Shown: positions 8,917 through 17,826, numbered from the stretch's first letter. The stretch is DNA of 64,000 nt from Chlamydiales bacterium (GCA_022601535.1 JAJACK010000005.1:16011-80010), one strand, 5' to 3'. Notes: generated by a model from the sequence alone, not told the origin. Program-made: numbers and translations.

Positions 8917-8931
8917 GGCAGAGGGGGAGGC

Positions 8932-8960
8932 TTGATTTTATAGCCGTTTTTTGATATGAT
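8932..8960 (+). promoter_or_regulatory. accA promoter, leaderless type
   Basis: TTGATT (8932-8937), 17-nt spacer, TATGAT (8955-8960), then 7 nt and the accA ATG at 8968. The start point predicted from the -10 box coincides with the start codon. Confidence 0.6.
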
Positions 8961-8967
8961 TTTTCCC

Positions 8968-9954
8968 ATGGATAGACTCCCTCATGAAAAACAGATCGTT
9001 GAATATGAAAAAACTGTTCAACAATTTAAAAAACAAGGCGAGGAAAATAAGCTCTTTTCTGGAGAAGAGCTCCAAAAACTCGAGAAAAAACTCGAGAAAT
9101 TGAAAAAAAAGGTTTACAGCTCACTCTCTCCCTGGGAGAGGGTCCAAATCTGTCGCCATCCCGATCGCCCCCGCAGTATCGACTATATTGAACATCTCTG
9201 TGAAGACTTTGTAGAGCTCTTCGGGGATCGTACCTTTAGCGATGATGATGCTGTCGTTGGAGGCTTTGCCAAGATTGGGGGAGAGAAGTTCATGGTGATC
9301 GGCCAGGAGAAAGGGTGTGACACTGAAAGCCGATTGAAAAGAAATTTTGGAATGATCTACCCCGAGGGGTATCGAAAAGCGCTCCGTTTAGCTAGATTGG
9401 CAGAAAAATTTCATATTCCAATCATTTTTTTACTCGACACTCCAGGTGCATATCCAGGGCTATCAGCTGAAGAGCGAGGGCAAGGGTGGGCGATTGCAAT
9501 GAATTTGCGTGAGCTTTTTAGAGTGGCAACGCCTATCACTGTCATCGTCATTGGTGAGGGGTGTTCTGGAGGGGCTCTTGGAATGGGAATTGGAGATAGT
9601 ATTGCGATGCTTGAGCATGCCTACTACTCTGTGATTTCACCTGAAGGGTGCGCTTCAATTCTCTGGAAAGACCCAGCTAAGCGAGCTGAGTCAGCAGAGG
9701 CTTTAAAAATGCAAGCAGAACACTTGCTAGAATTTGAGGTGATCGATTCGATCATCAAAGAGCCTCTTGGAGGGGCTCACCATAATCCTGCAGAAACATA
9801 CCAAAATGTGAAAGACTTTATCTTAGAACAGTGGGAAGTATTCAAAACATATCCTCCTGAAATTCTACTCGAAAGACGCTATCAGAAATTCCGAAAAATG
9901 GGACAACACGAAATCGATGAGACTTCTACTCAAAGCGGCGATTCAAAACCGTAG
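8968..9954 (+). CDS. accA: Acetyl-CoA carboxylase carboxyltransferase, alpha subunit
   Basis: 328 aa. With AccD it transfers CO2 from carboxybiotin to acetyl-CoA, the first step of fatty acid synthesis. An N-terminal coiled region (residues 1-45) is followed by [20 protein letters not shown], then the CoA-site segments [19 protein letters not shown] and [12 protein letters not shown], typical of AccA. The length is normal (about 320). I prefer the ATG at 8968 to the one at 8956, because the latter lies inside the -10 box of a good promoter. Gene order accA then ABC exporter matches C. trachomatis CT265-CT264 from memory, with the strand arrangement changed. Confidence 0.95.
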   Translation: MDRLPHEKQIVEYEKTVQQFKKQGEENKLFSGEELQKLEKKLEKLKKKVYSSLSPWERVQICRHPDRPRSIDYIEHLCEDFVELFGDRTFSDDDAVVGGFAKIGGEKFMVIGQEKGCDTESRLKRNFGMIYPEGYRKALRLARLAEKFHIPIIFLLDTPGAYPGLSAEERGQGWAIAMNLRELFRVATPITVIVIGEGCSGGALGMGIGDSIAMLEHAYYSVISPEGCASILWKDPAKRAESAEALKMQAEHLLEFEVIDSIIKEPLGGAHHNPAETYQNVKDFILEQWEVFKTYPPEILLERRYQKFRKMGQHEIDETSTQSGDSKP

Positions 9955-11866
9955 ACACTACATTTTACTTATAGTAACCATGTTTACCATGCTCTGTCTT
10001 ACCCTTGGGTCACAGATGGAGATGCTCTCTCTTGGTGTCATTGCAAGAACTGGGCCTGACTTTTTCTCCCTTTTTGGAAAAGAGAATGGAAAAAAGCTCG
10101 AAACAGTGGAAGTTGTTTCGAAAGAAGATGTGACAGATCGTTGGTCTGAAATTTCAAGTAGCGATGTCATTACAAAAAAAGATGCGGCTCATTTTATCTC
10201 TCGCCATAGTAATGTAGGATTGGTGTCTAAGGTCAATGCTTTTTTAGATACACATTTTCAACTGGAGAAAAATATCAAAGCACTGGCTGTTATTATTGTC
10301 TGTGTTGCGATTTTTAAATCGATAGCTCTATTTTTTTACCGCTTTCTCACAAATATTGTGGCAATTCGAGTGAGTCGAGATCTTCGGCAAGCGTGTTTTG
10401 AACATGTTCAAAAATTGCCGATGAGCTTCTACCATAAACACGATATTGGTCAGCTCTCTGCAAGGGTTTCAGGGGATGCTGGTCAGGTGGCGAGTTCTGT
10501 TAATTCTCTTTTGATCAACTACATTCAAACTCCTTTTCAGATTGTTTCAACCTTTTTAGCGTGTGTTTTTATCTCGTGGAAATTGACAATGCTCATTTTT
10601 ATCGGTTTTCCAGCAATTGTCTTTCCTGTTGTCTATTTAGCCAAGAAGATCAAGCAAATTGCACGTCAGATGCAACTCAATCAAGAGAAGATGGGACGGG
10701 TTCTTTATGAATTTTTGACTGGGATTATGACGATTAAGATCTTTGCGATGGAAAAATACGCATTGAAAAAATTCCAAGAGCAAAATCATCTACAGTCAAA
10801 GTTAGACGAATATGCAACCCGTTATGGTGTCGCTTCTCGCCCCATTTTACACAGTATTTCATCGATCTTTTTTGCCGGCGTGATTCTAGTTGGCCTCTAT
10901 GTCTTTGAAATGGCTCCAGGTGAACTTTTGGTCTACTGTGGTTTTCTCTACATCTTCTACGAACCTGTGAAGAAATTTGCTGAGGAAAATATCCAAATTC
11001 AACGAGGTGTTGTTGCTGCTGAGAGAATGTTTTCTCTCCTCGACCATAAGCCAACAATTGTGGATGAGCCAGAGGCAAAACCATTTAAGACGTTGAAAGA
11101 GGGGATTGAGTTTCGAAATGTTTCCTTTAAATACCACGATACATGGGTTTTAAAAGACGTGAGCTTTACCGCAAAAAAAGGGGAGATCGTAGCTCTAGTT
11201 GGTCCAACAGGAGCTGGAAAATCAACTGTGGTAGCCCTTCTTCCTCGCCTCTATGATGTGCAAAAAGGGGAGATTTTGATCGATGGAAAGCCTTTGAAAT
11301 CTTACCAGGTTGAATCGCTTAGAAAGGCGATGGCTTTTGTCCCCCAAAAACCGTTTCTCTTTCTCGATACGGTGCGAGAAAATATTGCTATTGGGCGGGA
11401 ATATGATGATGAGCAGATTCAAGCCGCTGCATCTAATGCTCATGCTGAAGAGTTTATCGTAAAAATGCCAGAGCAGTATGATAGTGTTCTCGAAGAACTT
11501 GGCAAAAATCTCTCTGGAGGGCAGCAGCAACGCTTAGCAATTGCAAGAGCCCTTGTGACAGAAGCGCCTATTCTTATTATGGATGAAGCAACTTCCTCTC
11601 TAGATGCTCTCAGTGAAGAGAAGATTCGAGATGCGATCTTTGATCTCCGAGGGAAGTTGACACAGATTATTATCGCTCATCGCTTTTCAACTATTGAGCA
11701 TGCTGATAAGATCATCTATATCGATCATGGACGGAAAGTTGCCGAAGGAACCAAGATCGAATTGATGGAGAGTTGTCCTGACTTTAAACGGATGTGGGAA
11801 TTGATGCACTCATCTGAAAAGAAAGAGAAAGATGAAAATTGGACTGAAGCTTTGGTCAACAAATGA
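9917..11866 (+). CDS. msbA: ABC exporter, MsbA-like (fused membrane and ATPase domains)
   Basis: 649 aa half-transporter, expected to work as a homodimer in the inner membrane. Membrane segments lie at about residues 15-35, 118-140, 210-235, 240-262 and 310-335. The nucleotide-binding domain from about 395 has Walker [11 protein letters not shown], the Q-loop in FVPQKPF, the signature [15 protein letters not shown], Walker [13 protein letters not shown] and the H-loop IAHRFST. Lipid A-core flipping is the likely substrate by analogy with the chlamydial msbA in the same neighbourhood; other lipids or drugs cannot be excluded. A long periplasmic region of about 70 residues between the first two helices is larger than in E. 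coli MsbA. It overlaps accA by 38 bp and the next gene by 35 bp. Confidence 0.85.
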   Translation: MRLLLKAAIQNRRHYILLIVTMFTMLCLTLGSQMEMLSLGVIARTGPDFFSLFGKENGKKLETVEVVSKEDVTDRWSEISSSDVITKKDAAHFISRHSNVGLVSKVNAFLDTHFQLEKNIKALAVIIVCVAIFKSIALFFYRFLTNIVAIRVSRDLRQACFEHVQKLPMSFYHKHDIGQLSARVSGDAGQVASSVNSLLINYIQTPFQIVSTFLACVFISWKLTMLIFIGFPAIVFPVVYLAKKIKQIARQMQLNQEKMGRVLYEFLTGIMTIKIFAMEKYALKKFQEQNHLQSKLDEYATRYGVASRPILHSISSIFFAGVILVGLYVFEMAPGELLVYCGFLYIFYEPVKKFAEENIQIQRGVVAAERMFSLLDHKPTIVDEPEAKPFKTLKEGIEFRNVSFKYHDTWVLKDVSFTAKKGEIVALVGPTGAGKSTVVALLPRLYDVQKGEILIDGKPLKSYQVESLRKAMAFVPQKPFLFLDTVRENIAIGREYDDEQIQAAASNAHAEEFIVKMPEQYDSVLEELGKNLSGGQQQRLAIARALVTEAPILIMDEATSSLDALSEEKIRDAIFDLRGKLTQIIIAHRFSTIEHADKIIYIDHGRKVAEGTKIELMESCPDFKRMWELMHSSEKKEKDENWTEALVNK

Positions 11867-12584
11867 GTTTTATTTTGCTGAAGCCCAACGGTTTTGGGAA
11901 GAAAATCTCATTGATTTTATCGAAATCACTGCTGTCATAGGTTCTTACGAGCCGTTCGCCCCTCTTTGGAAATCGCTTGCTATTCCATATGTGATTCACG
12001 CTCCTACTTTCTCCCACGGAGTTTCTTTCTCTCAAAAAGAGAGAGAGAAAACAAACCTCAAAGCGATGGAAGAGGTGTTTTGTTTTGCCGATCTTCTACA
12101 AGCTTCCACAATTATTATTCACCCTGGAGGTGAAGGGAAAATCGAAGAGACGATACGGCAGATCAATTTGATGAAAGATAGTCGCCTTGCCATTGAAAAT
12201 AAGCCGTATCGAATGTCAAGTGGACACTTGAGCAATGGCTATCTTCCCGAGGAGATTGCTCTTATCAAAAGGGAGTGTGGAACGCAATTTTGTCTAGACA
12301 TCTCACATGCGATCTGTGCTGCAAATAGTCTCAAAAAAGAGCACTTTCCTTTTTTGGAACAATTCTTTGCACTAAAGCCCGATATCTACCATGTGATGGA
12401 TGGAAAACTTGAAGATGAAGTGGATGAACATCTCCATTTGGGAAAGGGAAGCTACCCTTTAAGGCAAATCATCTCGATGATTCCAAAGGAAGCTCTTGTG
12501 ACGATTGAAACAGATAAAGACTCTCAAGATCATCTCGAAGATTTTGAGGAAGATGTCTACACATTTAATCGGATGATCGATTAA
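11832..12584 (+). CDS. Xylose isomerase-like TIM-barrel protein (sugar phosphate isomerase/epimerase family)
   Basis: 250 aa. The AP-endonuclease-2/xylose isomerase-like barrel is recognisable from IPYVIHAP, IIIHPGGEGK, LAIENKPY, FCLDISHA, YHVMDGK and TIETDKD, which place His, Glu and Asp metal ligands at the ends of successive strands. The substrate is unknown; relatives isomerise or epimerise sugars, and neighbours in lipid export suggest cell-envelope sugar metabolism, but this is inference. It starts inside the ABC exporter gene (35-bp overlap) and its 3' end overlaps the opposing oxidoreductase gene by 20 bp. Confidence 0.75.
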   Translation: MKIGLKLWSTNEFYFAEAQRFWEENLIDFIEITAVIGSYEPFAPLWKSLAIPYVIHAPTFSHGVSFSQKEREKTNLKAMEEVFCFADLLQASTIIIHPGGEGKIEETIRQINLMKDSRLAIENKPYRMSSGHLSNGYLPEEIALIKRECGTQFCLDISHAICAANSLKKEHFPFLEQFFALKPDIYHVMDGKLEDEVDEHLHLGKGSYPLRQIISMIPKEALVTIETDKDSQDHLEDFEEDVYTFNRMID

Positions 12585-13494
12585 CCTCTAGCACAAGTTT
12601 TCCTCGTACATGCCCTTCACGACTCATATGAAGAGCTGTTTCATACTCTTCAAAAGGGATGACTTCAATATCTGGAAGCTTCAGCTTTGACTCTTCGATA
12701 AGCTTGCTGATCTCTCTTAATTGTTTCCCATTTGATTCGACCATGTGCCACCCTGTTTTAATGCTTTGAGTCGGTTTAGCCTCTCCTGCAATGGTCCATA
12801 ATCTTCCACCTGGTTTGACAAGAGAGTAGCTTTGGTCAAGGACCTTTCTTCCAACGGTATCAAACACAGCATCTAGGTTTTCAGGAGGACTCTCTTTGGT
12901 GTAGTCGATGATTTCATCGGGGCCAAATCGGGAGACATATTCTTTGTTTTTTGTCGAAGTCGTTGTAATGACATAAGCTCCTAAGAGTTTTGCAAATTGG
13001 ATCGCGTAGGTGCCAACACCTCCTGATCCCCCTTGGATCAAGATTTTTTCTCCAGCTTTGAGCTCAATTTTGTCGTGGATCACCTGCCAGGCAGTCAGTG
13101 CTGAAAGGGAGAGGGGGGCTGCTTTTTTAAAGCTCAAACAAGAAGGTTTGGGAGCAACGAGATTGGCATCAAAGCAGACATAATCGGCATATGAGCCAGC
13201 GTGGATCAGTTCTCCTGCAAAACAAAAAGCGTAGACGGCCTCTCCCTTTTTTAGAGTGGTGACATCGCTTCCAACAGCTGAAACAACCCCTGAAACATCC
13301 CAGCCAAGGGTGATGGGAAACTGGTAGTCAAACCGCTCTCTAAGTAGCCCATCAGCAATTTTCCAATCAACAGGATTCATACCGGCGTAGTGGACGTAGA
13401 TCTGCACCTCGTGTGGCTTGGGAGAGGGGGTTGGAAGTTCTTGGATATAAGTTTTTTCAAGTCCTTTAAATTCATGTAGTACAATAGCTTTCAT
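12565..13494 (-). CDS. NADPH:quinone reductase-like oxidoreductase (MDR family)
   Basis: 309 aa from the ATG at 13494, which has GAGGC about 10 nt upstream. Medium-chain dehydrogenase/reductase fold: the catalytic domain has HYAGMNPVDWKI and LGWDVSGVVSAVG, and the nucleotide-binding domain has LIQGGSGGVGTYAIQFAKL, a variant of the NADPH loop AxxGxxG. The structural-zinc cysteines of alcohol dehydrogenases are absent, so it is a zinc-independent quinone-reductase type. The substrate is unknown. Last gene of the minus-strand operon starting with fliO; it overlaps mqnB by 23 bp. Placement behind mqnB/mqnD could suggest quinone metabolism, but this is only context. Confidence 0.82.
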   Translation of the reverse strand: MKAIVLHEFKGLEKTYIQELPTPSPKPHEVQIYVHYAGMNPVDWKIADGLLRERFDYQFPITLGWDVSGVVSAVGSDVTTLKKGEAVYAFCFAGELIHAGSYADYVCFDANLVAPKPSCLSFKKAAPLSLSALTAWQVIHDKIELKAGEKILIQGGSGGVGTYAIQFAKLLGAYVITTTSTKNKEYVSRFGPDEIIDYTKESPPENLDAVFDTVGRKVLDQSYSLVKPGGRLWTIAGEAKPTQSIKTGWHMVESNGKQLREISKLIEESKLKLPDIEVIPFEEYETALHMSREGHVRGKLVLEVNRSSD

Positions 13495-14116
13495 CAATAA
13501 GGTGCCTCGCAATTTGTTTTGATAGTTGTGACTTATGTTTTCGAATGAGCTCACGTCCTCCTGGACTTGCAAAATCAGAGACAATTTTCCAGATCGAACA
13601 CTTTTTTCCCAGTTGTTTGGCAAGGTGGGCAATGCTGTATCCTTCCATATCGACAAGATCGTAATGGGGGGAGAGTCTTTGACGATGTTTTTCAAGGTGG
13701 ATGGGAAAATCAGAGGAGACAAGGTGATCTCCCTCTCCCTCCTTTAGGATAATGGTTGGAACAGTTTTTTCAAGACACTCATTTAAAGTGGGATTTCGCT
13801 CTTCTTCCGAGAGAGGGATATATTTTCCTACTTTATGAATAGGGAGCAATGTTCCAATTTCCCTTCCATTTTTTAAGGTTCCTGCAAGGCCAATATTGAT
13901 CACTTCATCGCATAAAGAGGCGTGTTTTGCAAATGTTGCCATCGCGTGGTGGAGGCCAACTCCTGTGATCGCGATAAATCCTCCCTCATAGTGGTAGAGG
14001 GTTGGAATCACTCCTTCATTCCACACTTCTTCTCTATGTCCAGAAAGAGGCTTAGCGTGTAGTGTGGATAGAGTCTCTTTCGCTTCGGAAGTTTGGGCAA
14101 ATAAAATCAGTTTCAT
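13472..14116 (-). CDS. mqnB: Futalosine hydrolase
   Basis: 214 aa from the ATG at 14116. Nucleoside-phosphorylase/MTA-nucleosidase fold: ITGVGLHHAMA near 55, INIGLAGTL near 75, VDMEGYSIA near 155 (the VDMEG purine-ribose site) and VSDFASPGG near 180 (catalytic Asp). Cleaves futalosine to dehypoxanthine futalosine in the alternative menaquinone route. The identification rests on the fold plus direct linkage to mqnD, the same pairing as CT263-CT262 from memory. It overlaps mqnD by 65 bp, a rather long overlap, so a later start is possible, although MKLILFAQTSEAK looks like a natural first strand. Confidence 0.85.
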   Translation of the reverse strand: MKLILFAQTSEAKETLSTLHAKPLSGHREEVWNEGVIPTLYHYEGGFIAITGVGLHHAMATFAKHASLCDEVINIGLAGTLKNGREIGTLLPIHKVGKYIPLSEEERNPTLNECLEKTVPTIILKEGEGDHLVSSDFPIHLEKHRQRLSPHYDLVDMEGYSIAHLAKQLGKKCSIWKIVSDFASPGGRELIRKHKSQLSKQIARHLIDESYCTT

Positions 14117-14852
14117 AGCCAATGAGCCTTTCGATTGCAGACATCCCTTCAGGAGAAATCTCTTTCGTTTGGCCATTTACATAGGTTTCAATGTGTTTGT
14201 AGACAATAGATGGATCTTTCTCTTGGGCGTGGGTTAAAATATACTCTTGAGCATCGGTTGGATTTTTTTCACTATAGGCAAGAGAAGCACGTAGGGTTGA
14301 GATCACCTCTGTAATCTGGGGGAAATCCCGTCGGATAGCCAACCCTCCAAGAGGAATAAGTCCTCCCCAAAGCTCTCCAAGATCGGCCAGTTCAACAAAG
14401 CCGTGCGCTTTAAAGGTGAAGCGGGATTCGTGGATGATCAATCCTGTATCGACTTTTCCCTCGGAAAGAAGATCAAACACCTCATCGTACCGACAGAACA
14501 CTTTTTTTGTATAGGGGAGCTCTAGTCGATCAAATAAGAGGTGGGCAGTTGTTAGCTCTCCTGGGATGGCAATGGTTCTAAAGTGATCTCGTTTCTCTTT
14601 TCCGATGATCTTAGGACCGCAGTTCTCTCCTAAGGCAGCGCCGACAGGTAAAAGTTCATACACCTCACACACCTTTGCAAGGGTTGCAAAGGAGAGTTTG
14701 ACCAGAGGATAGAGTCCTTCGATTGCCCACTTGTTAAGTTGTTCGATATCAGCTAGATGTGGATCAATTTTAAGAGGTGTTTCAATTCGGTTGTGAACCC
14801 AAGCATAGAAGAGGAGTGTATCATTTGGGCAAGGGGAGAAAGCTGCCTTCAT
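14052..14852 (-). CDS. mqnD: 1,4-dihydroxy-6-naphthoate synthase
   Basis: 266 aa. Converts cyclic dehypoxanthine futalosine to 1,4-dihydroxy-6-naphthoate in the futalosine menaquinone pathway. The N-terminal AFSPCPNDTLLFYAWV is the hallmark of MqnD. LPVGAALGENCGP, TIAIPGELTTAHLL, DTGLIIHESRFTF and WGGLIPLGGLAIRRD follow the family order; the fold is a periplasmic-binding-protein-like two-lobe enzyme. The start codon overlaps the upstream exonuclease stop in ATGA. It is encoded with mqnB; mqnA, mqnC and mqnE are not in this window. Confidence 0.93.
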   Translation of the reverse strand: MKAAFSPCPNDTLLFYAWVHNRIETPLKIDPHLADIEQLNKWAIEGLYPLVKLSFATLAKVCEVYELLPVGAALGENCGPKIIGKEKRDHFRTIAIPGELTTAHLLFDRLELPYTKKVFCRYDEVFDLLSEGKVDTGLIIHESRFTFKAHGFVELADLGELWGGLIPLGGLAIRRDFPQITEVISTLRASLAYSEKNPTDAQEYILTHAQEKDPSIVYKHIETYVNGQTKEISPEGMSAIERLIGYETDFICPNFRSERDSIHTTR

Positions 14853-15550
14853 AAAATTCCAAGTTTTTTAAACGCTTCTTTTAAGGAGTTGTTTTCGGGT
14901 TTATCAAATGCCCCTTGCTTTGCCAGCCACTTGATATAGCTTGGAGGGACCTCTGAAAGGGGTTTCCCCTGGTGCTTTCCAAAAGGCATTGAATCCCCTT
15001 CATTTGCAGGGGAGTTGTTTAAAAGCTCAAGTACCGTTTCAATCGATAGATCATCGATCATCTGACTAAACACTTCATGGAGGACTTTCACATCATCAAG
15101 AGCTCTATGCGCGCGGTTTTCAGCAACACCATAGATTTGACGGAGAAATTGGAGGCTATGCTTAGGAAGATCGGGGCGGTATTTTCGTGCCCATTTCAAC
15201 GAGTCGACCATCTCCCATTCTGGAAAAGTAAAGCCGTGTCGTGCTGCTTCATTTGTCAAAAAATGACGGTCAAAATTGTCGTTGTTGTGGGCGATGAGGA
15301 CACCCTCTTCACCACAAAATGTGATAAACGCTTCTCCCACTTCTTTGAAAGAAGGAGCCTCTTTAACCATTTCATCGGTGATGCCGTGGATTGCTGTGGC
15401 ATCGGGAGGGATGGGGATGCCAGGATTGACGAGCATTGAAAATTCTTTTTTTCGATCGGAGTCGAAAGCTGCAATCTCAATGATCCGGTCTTCGGCAGAA
15501 CGAACTCCCGTTGTCTCAGTGTCGTAATAGATCGGCCGCTTTTTTGTCAT
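14849..15550 (-). CDS. dnaQ: DnaQ-like 3'-5' exonuclease with C-terminal DUF3820-type domain
   Basis: 233 aa. The exonuclease domain (residues 1-165) shows the DEDDh pattern: YYDTETTGV, a central HNNDNFDRHFL, and HRALDDVKVL with the catalytic His/Asp. This is the proofreading-type fold of DNA polymerase III epsilon and related nucleases. The last about 45 residues (MPFGKHQGKPLSEVPPSYIK onward) form a small extra module of the DUF3820 type, which is not in E. coli DnaQ. As it follows a polymerase-proofreading gene name in chlamydiae, epsilon function is plausible; a repair nuclease is the alternative. It overlaps mqnD by 4 bp. Confidence 0.85.
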   Translation of the reverse strand: MTKKRPIYYDTETTGVRSAEDRIIEIAAFDSDRKKEFSMLVNPGIPIPPDATAIHGITDEMVKEAPSFKEVGEAFITFCGEEGVLIAHNNDNFDRHFLTNEAARHGFTFPEWEMVDSLKWARKYRPDLPKHSLQFLRQIYGVAENRAHRALDDVKVLHEVFSQMIDDLSIETVLELLNNSPANEGDSMPFGKHQGKPLSEVPPSYIKWLAKQGAFDKPENNSLKEAFKKLGIL

Positions 15551-15553
15551 AGC

Positions 15554-15709
15554 TTAACTAGTTGGCATGTATTGGATAGGTTGCTCTCGTGTTAGATGAG
15601 GATTATTTGTGTGTGGAAGAGTTGAAATCGTCTCATCGTTGGGCATCTTATAGAGGCATCCTGCCAGCATAAGCGGTAGTAAAAGGTAGATCAAACAGTG
15701 CTTTTTCAT
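15554..15709 (-). CDS. Small lipoprotein, 51 aa
   Basis: Short gene read directly from the reverse strand, between fliR and the exonuclease. It encodes MKKHCLIYLLLPLMLAGC and then a 33-residue polar tail ending YMPTS. The lysine start, leucine-rich core and LAGC lipobox form a textbook lipoprotein signal with Cys18 as acylation site. No homologue is recognised. The stop lies 3 nt before the exonuclease ATG and the start lies 30 nt behind fliR, so it is translated as part of the same operon. Too short for most gene callers. Confidence 0.72.
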   Translation of the reverse strand: MKKHCLIYLLLPLMLAGCLYKMPNDETISTLPHTNNPHLTREQPIQYMPTS

Positions 15710-15739
15710 ATCCAAGAAGTATATTGAAAAAGGAAGATA

Positions 15740-16480
15740 TTACCAAGAAAAAAGTGTCTTTTTTGTCAGCGAGAGAAACTCAAAAAAACCTTTCGTTAAG
15801 ATCTCATTGAAAAAGACAACAGCAAGTGCAATGGCTAAAAATCCGATAAGCATTTGGATAGGAAAGCCGATAAAAAAGATGGGGATACTCGGCATAAAGC
15901 GGGTAAAAATAGCAAAAAAAGTGATCACAATTCCGAGGAGAAGAACCGGGATAAGCGCGTAGCTCAAAGCTTGGTGGAAGAGATGAACACTCGCCTCACC
16001 AATCCCCCATGTGACAGATTTTGTTATTGGAGCAATTGGAATCAGAGTGAAACTCTCAAAGAGAAAGCGGAGCAAAACGTGGTGGAGATCAGAGACGAGA
16101 AAGAGAACAAAAAGGGTCATCATAAAGAGACGACCAAAGAGGGGAGAGGTGGAAGCATTCGGGTCGACAAGTTCTGTTGCTGAAAAGCCGCTCATCGTAC
16201 CGACGAGTTGCCCTGCAAGCATAGCTGCTTCAAAAAGAAGAGAGAAGAGAAAGCCGAGCAAATAGCCGACGATCAACTCTTTAACCATGAGCATAACGGG
16301 AAGAGAGTCAATATGTGGGAGCATTGTCATTGGAGGAGCTAAGAGAAGAGAGCAGACAAGAGCGAGTCCAAAGCGAACAGTGAAAGGGATGTGCCGTTTT
16401 GAAAATAGGGGAGAGACGAGAAAAAAACCGCTGATCCGGGCGAACATAGCGAAGAAAATTAGAAGATCACTGGAGGACAT
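15740..16480 (-). CDS. fliR: Flagellar-type export gate protein FliR (SctT homologue)
   Basis: 246 aa, polytopic. FliR/SctT proteins form the export gate with FliP and FliQ in the inner membrane. FARISGFFLVSPLFSKRHIP at the N-terminus, then KELIVGYLLGFLFSLLFEAA, AGQLVGTMSGFSATELVDPN and LLRFLFESF match FliR closely (the AGQxxxxxxGF segment is diagnostic). About six membrane helices are visible. It overlaps fliQ by 14 bp. Chlamydiaceae have only the type III SctR-S-T set; here a FliO-like gene heads the operon and the FliP sequence is flagellar-like, so I call the set flagellar-type and keep SctT as alternative. Confidence 0.85.
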   Translation of the reverse strand: MSSSDLLIFFAMFARISGFFLVSPLFSKRHIPFTVRFGLALVCSLLLAPPMTMLPHIDSLPVMLMVKELIVGYLLGFLFSLLFEAAMLAGQLVGTMSGFSATELVDPNASTSPLFGRLFMMTLFVLFLVSDLHHVLLRFLFESFTLIPIAPITKSVTWGIGEASVHLFHQALSYALIPVLLLGIVITFFAIFTRFMPSIPIFFIGFPIQMLIGFLAIALAVVFFNEILTKGFFEFLSLTKKTLFSW

Positions 16481-16760
16481 AATGGACGTAATGGGTGACT
16501 TTATCCCACTGATGGATCAGGAGATTATTGGTGAATTTCGTTAACATTTTCAGCATCCAAGGGAAGAAAATAGCAATGCTCAGTCCGACGACAAGCATTT
16601 TAGGGACAAAAGAGAGAGTGATTTCTTGGACATGGGTGACAGCTTGCAAAATAGAGATCACAAGACCGACAACAAGCGCTAAAAGGAGGAAAGGAGCTGC
16701 AATCTCCAAAGCGATATAAAGTGTTTGCCGAACCAATTGTGTGATTTGTTCCGGAGTCAT
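16467..16760 (-). CDS. fliQ: Flagellar-type export gate protein FliQ (SctS homologue)
   Basis: 97 aa with two membrane helices (about residues 15-38 and 50-73). LLALVVGLVISILQAVTHVQ followed by EITLSFVPKMLVV is nearly the FliQ consensus. A strong AGGAGGG site precedes the ATG at 16760. It forms part of the FliPQR core of the export apparatus. The C-terminal tail (KVTHYVHYVLQ) extends a little beyond typical FliQ (about 89 aa). Confidence 0.9.
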   Translation of the reverse strand: MTPEQITQLVRQTLYIALEIAAPFLLLALVVGLVISILQAVTHVQEITLSFVPKMLVVGLSIAIFFPWMLKMLTKFTNNLLIHQWDKVTHYVHYVLQ

Positions 16761-16778
16761 TTCCCTCCTATACCATAT

Positions 16779-17429
16779 TTAATATCCATGTACAACCTGT
16801 TGCATAATAAGTCGCCATCCATCAACGACGACAAAGAGCAAAATCTTAATAGGAAATGAAATCATCACGGGAGGAAGTAAGATCATTCCCATCGACATCA
16901 AAAGGGAGGTGACCACCATATCGATCACAAGGAAAGGGAGGAAGAGCAAAAAACCGAGCATAAAAGCTGTGCGTAGTTCCGAGAGGACAAAAGCTGGAAT
17001 AATACAATACCATGGCAAAGTGTGAGGATCGATCACCTCACCTTGTGGAAGCTCCACATTTCCCATCTCTAAAAAGAGTTGAAGATCTTTTTCCCGTGTG
17101 TGAAAGAGCATAAAAGTGCGCAGAGGGGGCCACGCATGGCTTAAGATCGCCTTTCCCTCTTCCATCGGCTCTTCATGTTTAAATGCTCCTTCAAAATAGG
17201 GATTGATCGCCTCTTTTTGGATCTCAGAGATCACTGGATGCATCACATACGCAGTCAAAATAAGGGAGAGGCCAATGATGACCTGCGTCGAAGGAACAGA
17301 GGTGCTAAGTGCTTGCCTTAAAAATGTTAGAACAATAGAAATGCGGGTAAATGAGGTCATCAACACAAAGACAAACGGAATCAAAGCCAAGATCACGGTG
17401 ATTCCGACAACATGAAAATGCTCAAGCAC
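16779..17429 (-). CDS. fliP: Flagellar-type export gate protein FliP (SctR homologue)
   Basis: 216 aa from a GTG that overlaps the fliO stop by 8 bp. MTSFTRISIVLTFLRQAL, EGKAILSHAWPPLRTFML with HTREKDLQLFL, LSELRTAFMLGFLLFLPFLV and LMSMGMILLPPVMISFPIKI are the conserved FliP blocks; the HTREKDL stretch in particular is flagellar rather than SctR-like. It lacks the cleavable signal peptide of E. coli FliP, so its length resembles SctR (about 217). It is the pentameric component of the export gate. The combination suggests a flagellar-lineage gate with a shortened N-terminus. Confidence 0.87.
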   Translation of the reverse strand: MLEHFHVVGITVILALIPFVFVLMTSFTRISIVLTFLRQALSTSVPSTQVIIGLSLILTAYVMHPVISEIQKEAINPYFEGAFKHEEPMEEGKAILSHAWPPLRTFMLFHTREKDLQLFLEMGNVELPQGEVIDPHTLPWYCIIPAFVLSELRTAFMLGFLLFLPFLVIDMVVTSLLMSMGMILLPPVMISFPIKILLFVVVDGWRLIMQQVVHGY

Positions 17430-17826
17430 GATTAACGCTTAGGTTAAGTTTCTTAGCCAACCTCTCTTTTAGAGAAAGGCCTGGCTCAGGTTGATCTAAC
17501 ACCTCATCCATAAGGTTTTCGATCTCAATTTCATCAGAAAATTCCTTGATCAGTTGAAGACCCCCCGCTTGCGATTCTCCAACAACAACTCCTTTGCCGA
17601 GAATGTCGACCAAATAGAGAGCGCTCTTAGGACCAAGTGCTTTCCGTTCAATTACCCGAATGGTGGAAGTGCGAGGAGTATTTTCCCACTTAGAGCGCAA
17701 CACCCTTTTCATAAACCACACCGAAAAAACGGCAAATCCAATGATCGCAACAAGGGCAATCATCATATTGACAAACTCGGGCCAAAAGTTGTATCCTTGC
17801 ACCTCTAAATCGGCTAATAGTAACAT
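17422..17826 (-). CDS. fliO: FliO-like protein
   Basis: 134 aa. One membrane helix at about residues 20-42, then a cytoplasmic domain with IRVIERKALGPKSALYLVDI and GKGVVVGESQAGGLQLIKEF, the ‘ERxxLGPKxxLYLV’ pattern of FliO/FliZ. FliO is an assembly factor for the FliP-FliR core and has no counterpart in virulence type III systems. It heads the fliO-P-Q-R operon. The ribosome site TGGAGGA is half of a palindrome whose other half serves the divergent HAD gene. Confidence 0.78.
   Translation of the reverse strand: MLLLADLEVQGYNFWPEFVNMMIALVAIIGFAVFSVWFMKRVLRSKWENTPRTSTIRVIERKALGPKSALYLVDILGKGVVVGESQAGGLQLIKEFSDEIEIENLMDEVLDQPEPGLSLKERLAKKLNLSVNRA
17768..17797 (+). promoter_or_regulatory. Candidate promoter of the HAD phosphatase gene, inside fliO
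   Basis: TTGACA (17768-17773), 18-nt spacer, TATCCT (17792-17797). The predicted start, about 17804, gives a leader of about 40 nt ending in AGGAGG. The promoter lies within the fliO coding region on the other strand. Confidence 0.45.

Noticed and set aside
15740..17429. Reading the export gate genes simply as the type III virulence set sctR-S-T.
   Set aside because: The FliO-like first gene and the FliP-specific HTREKDL region favour the flagellar type; kept as an alternative pending a tree.
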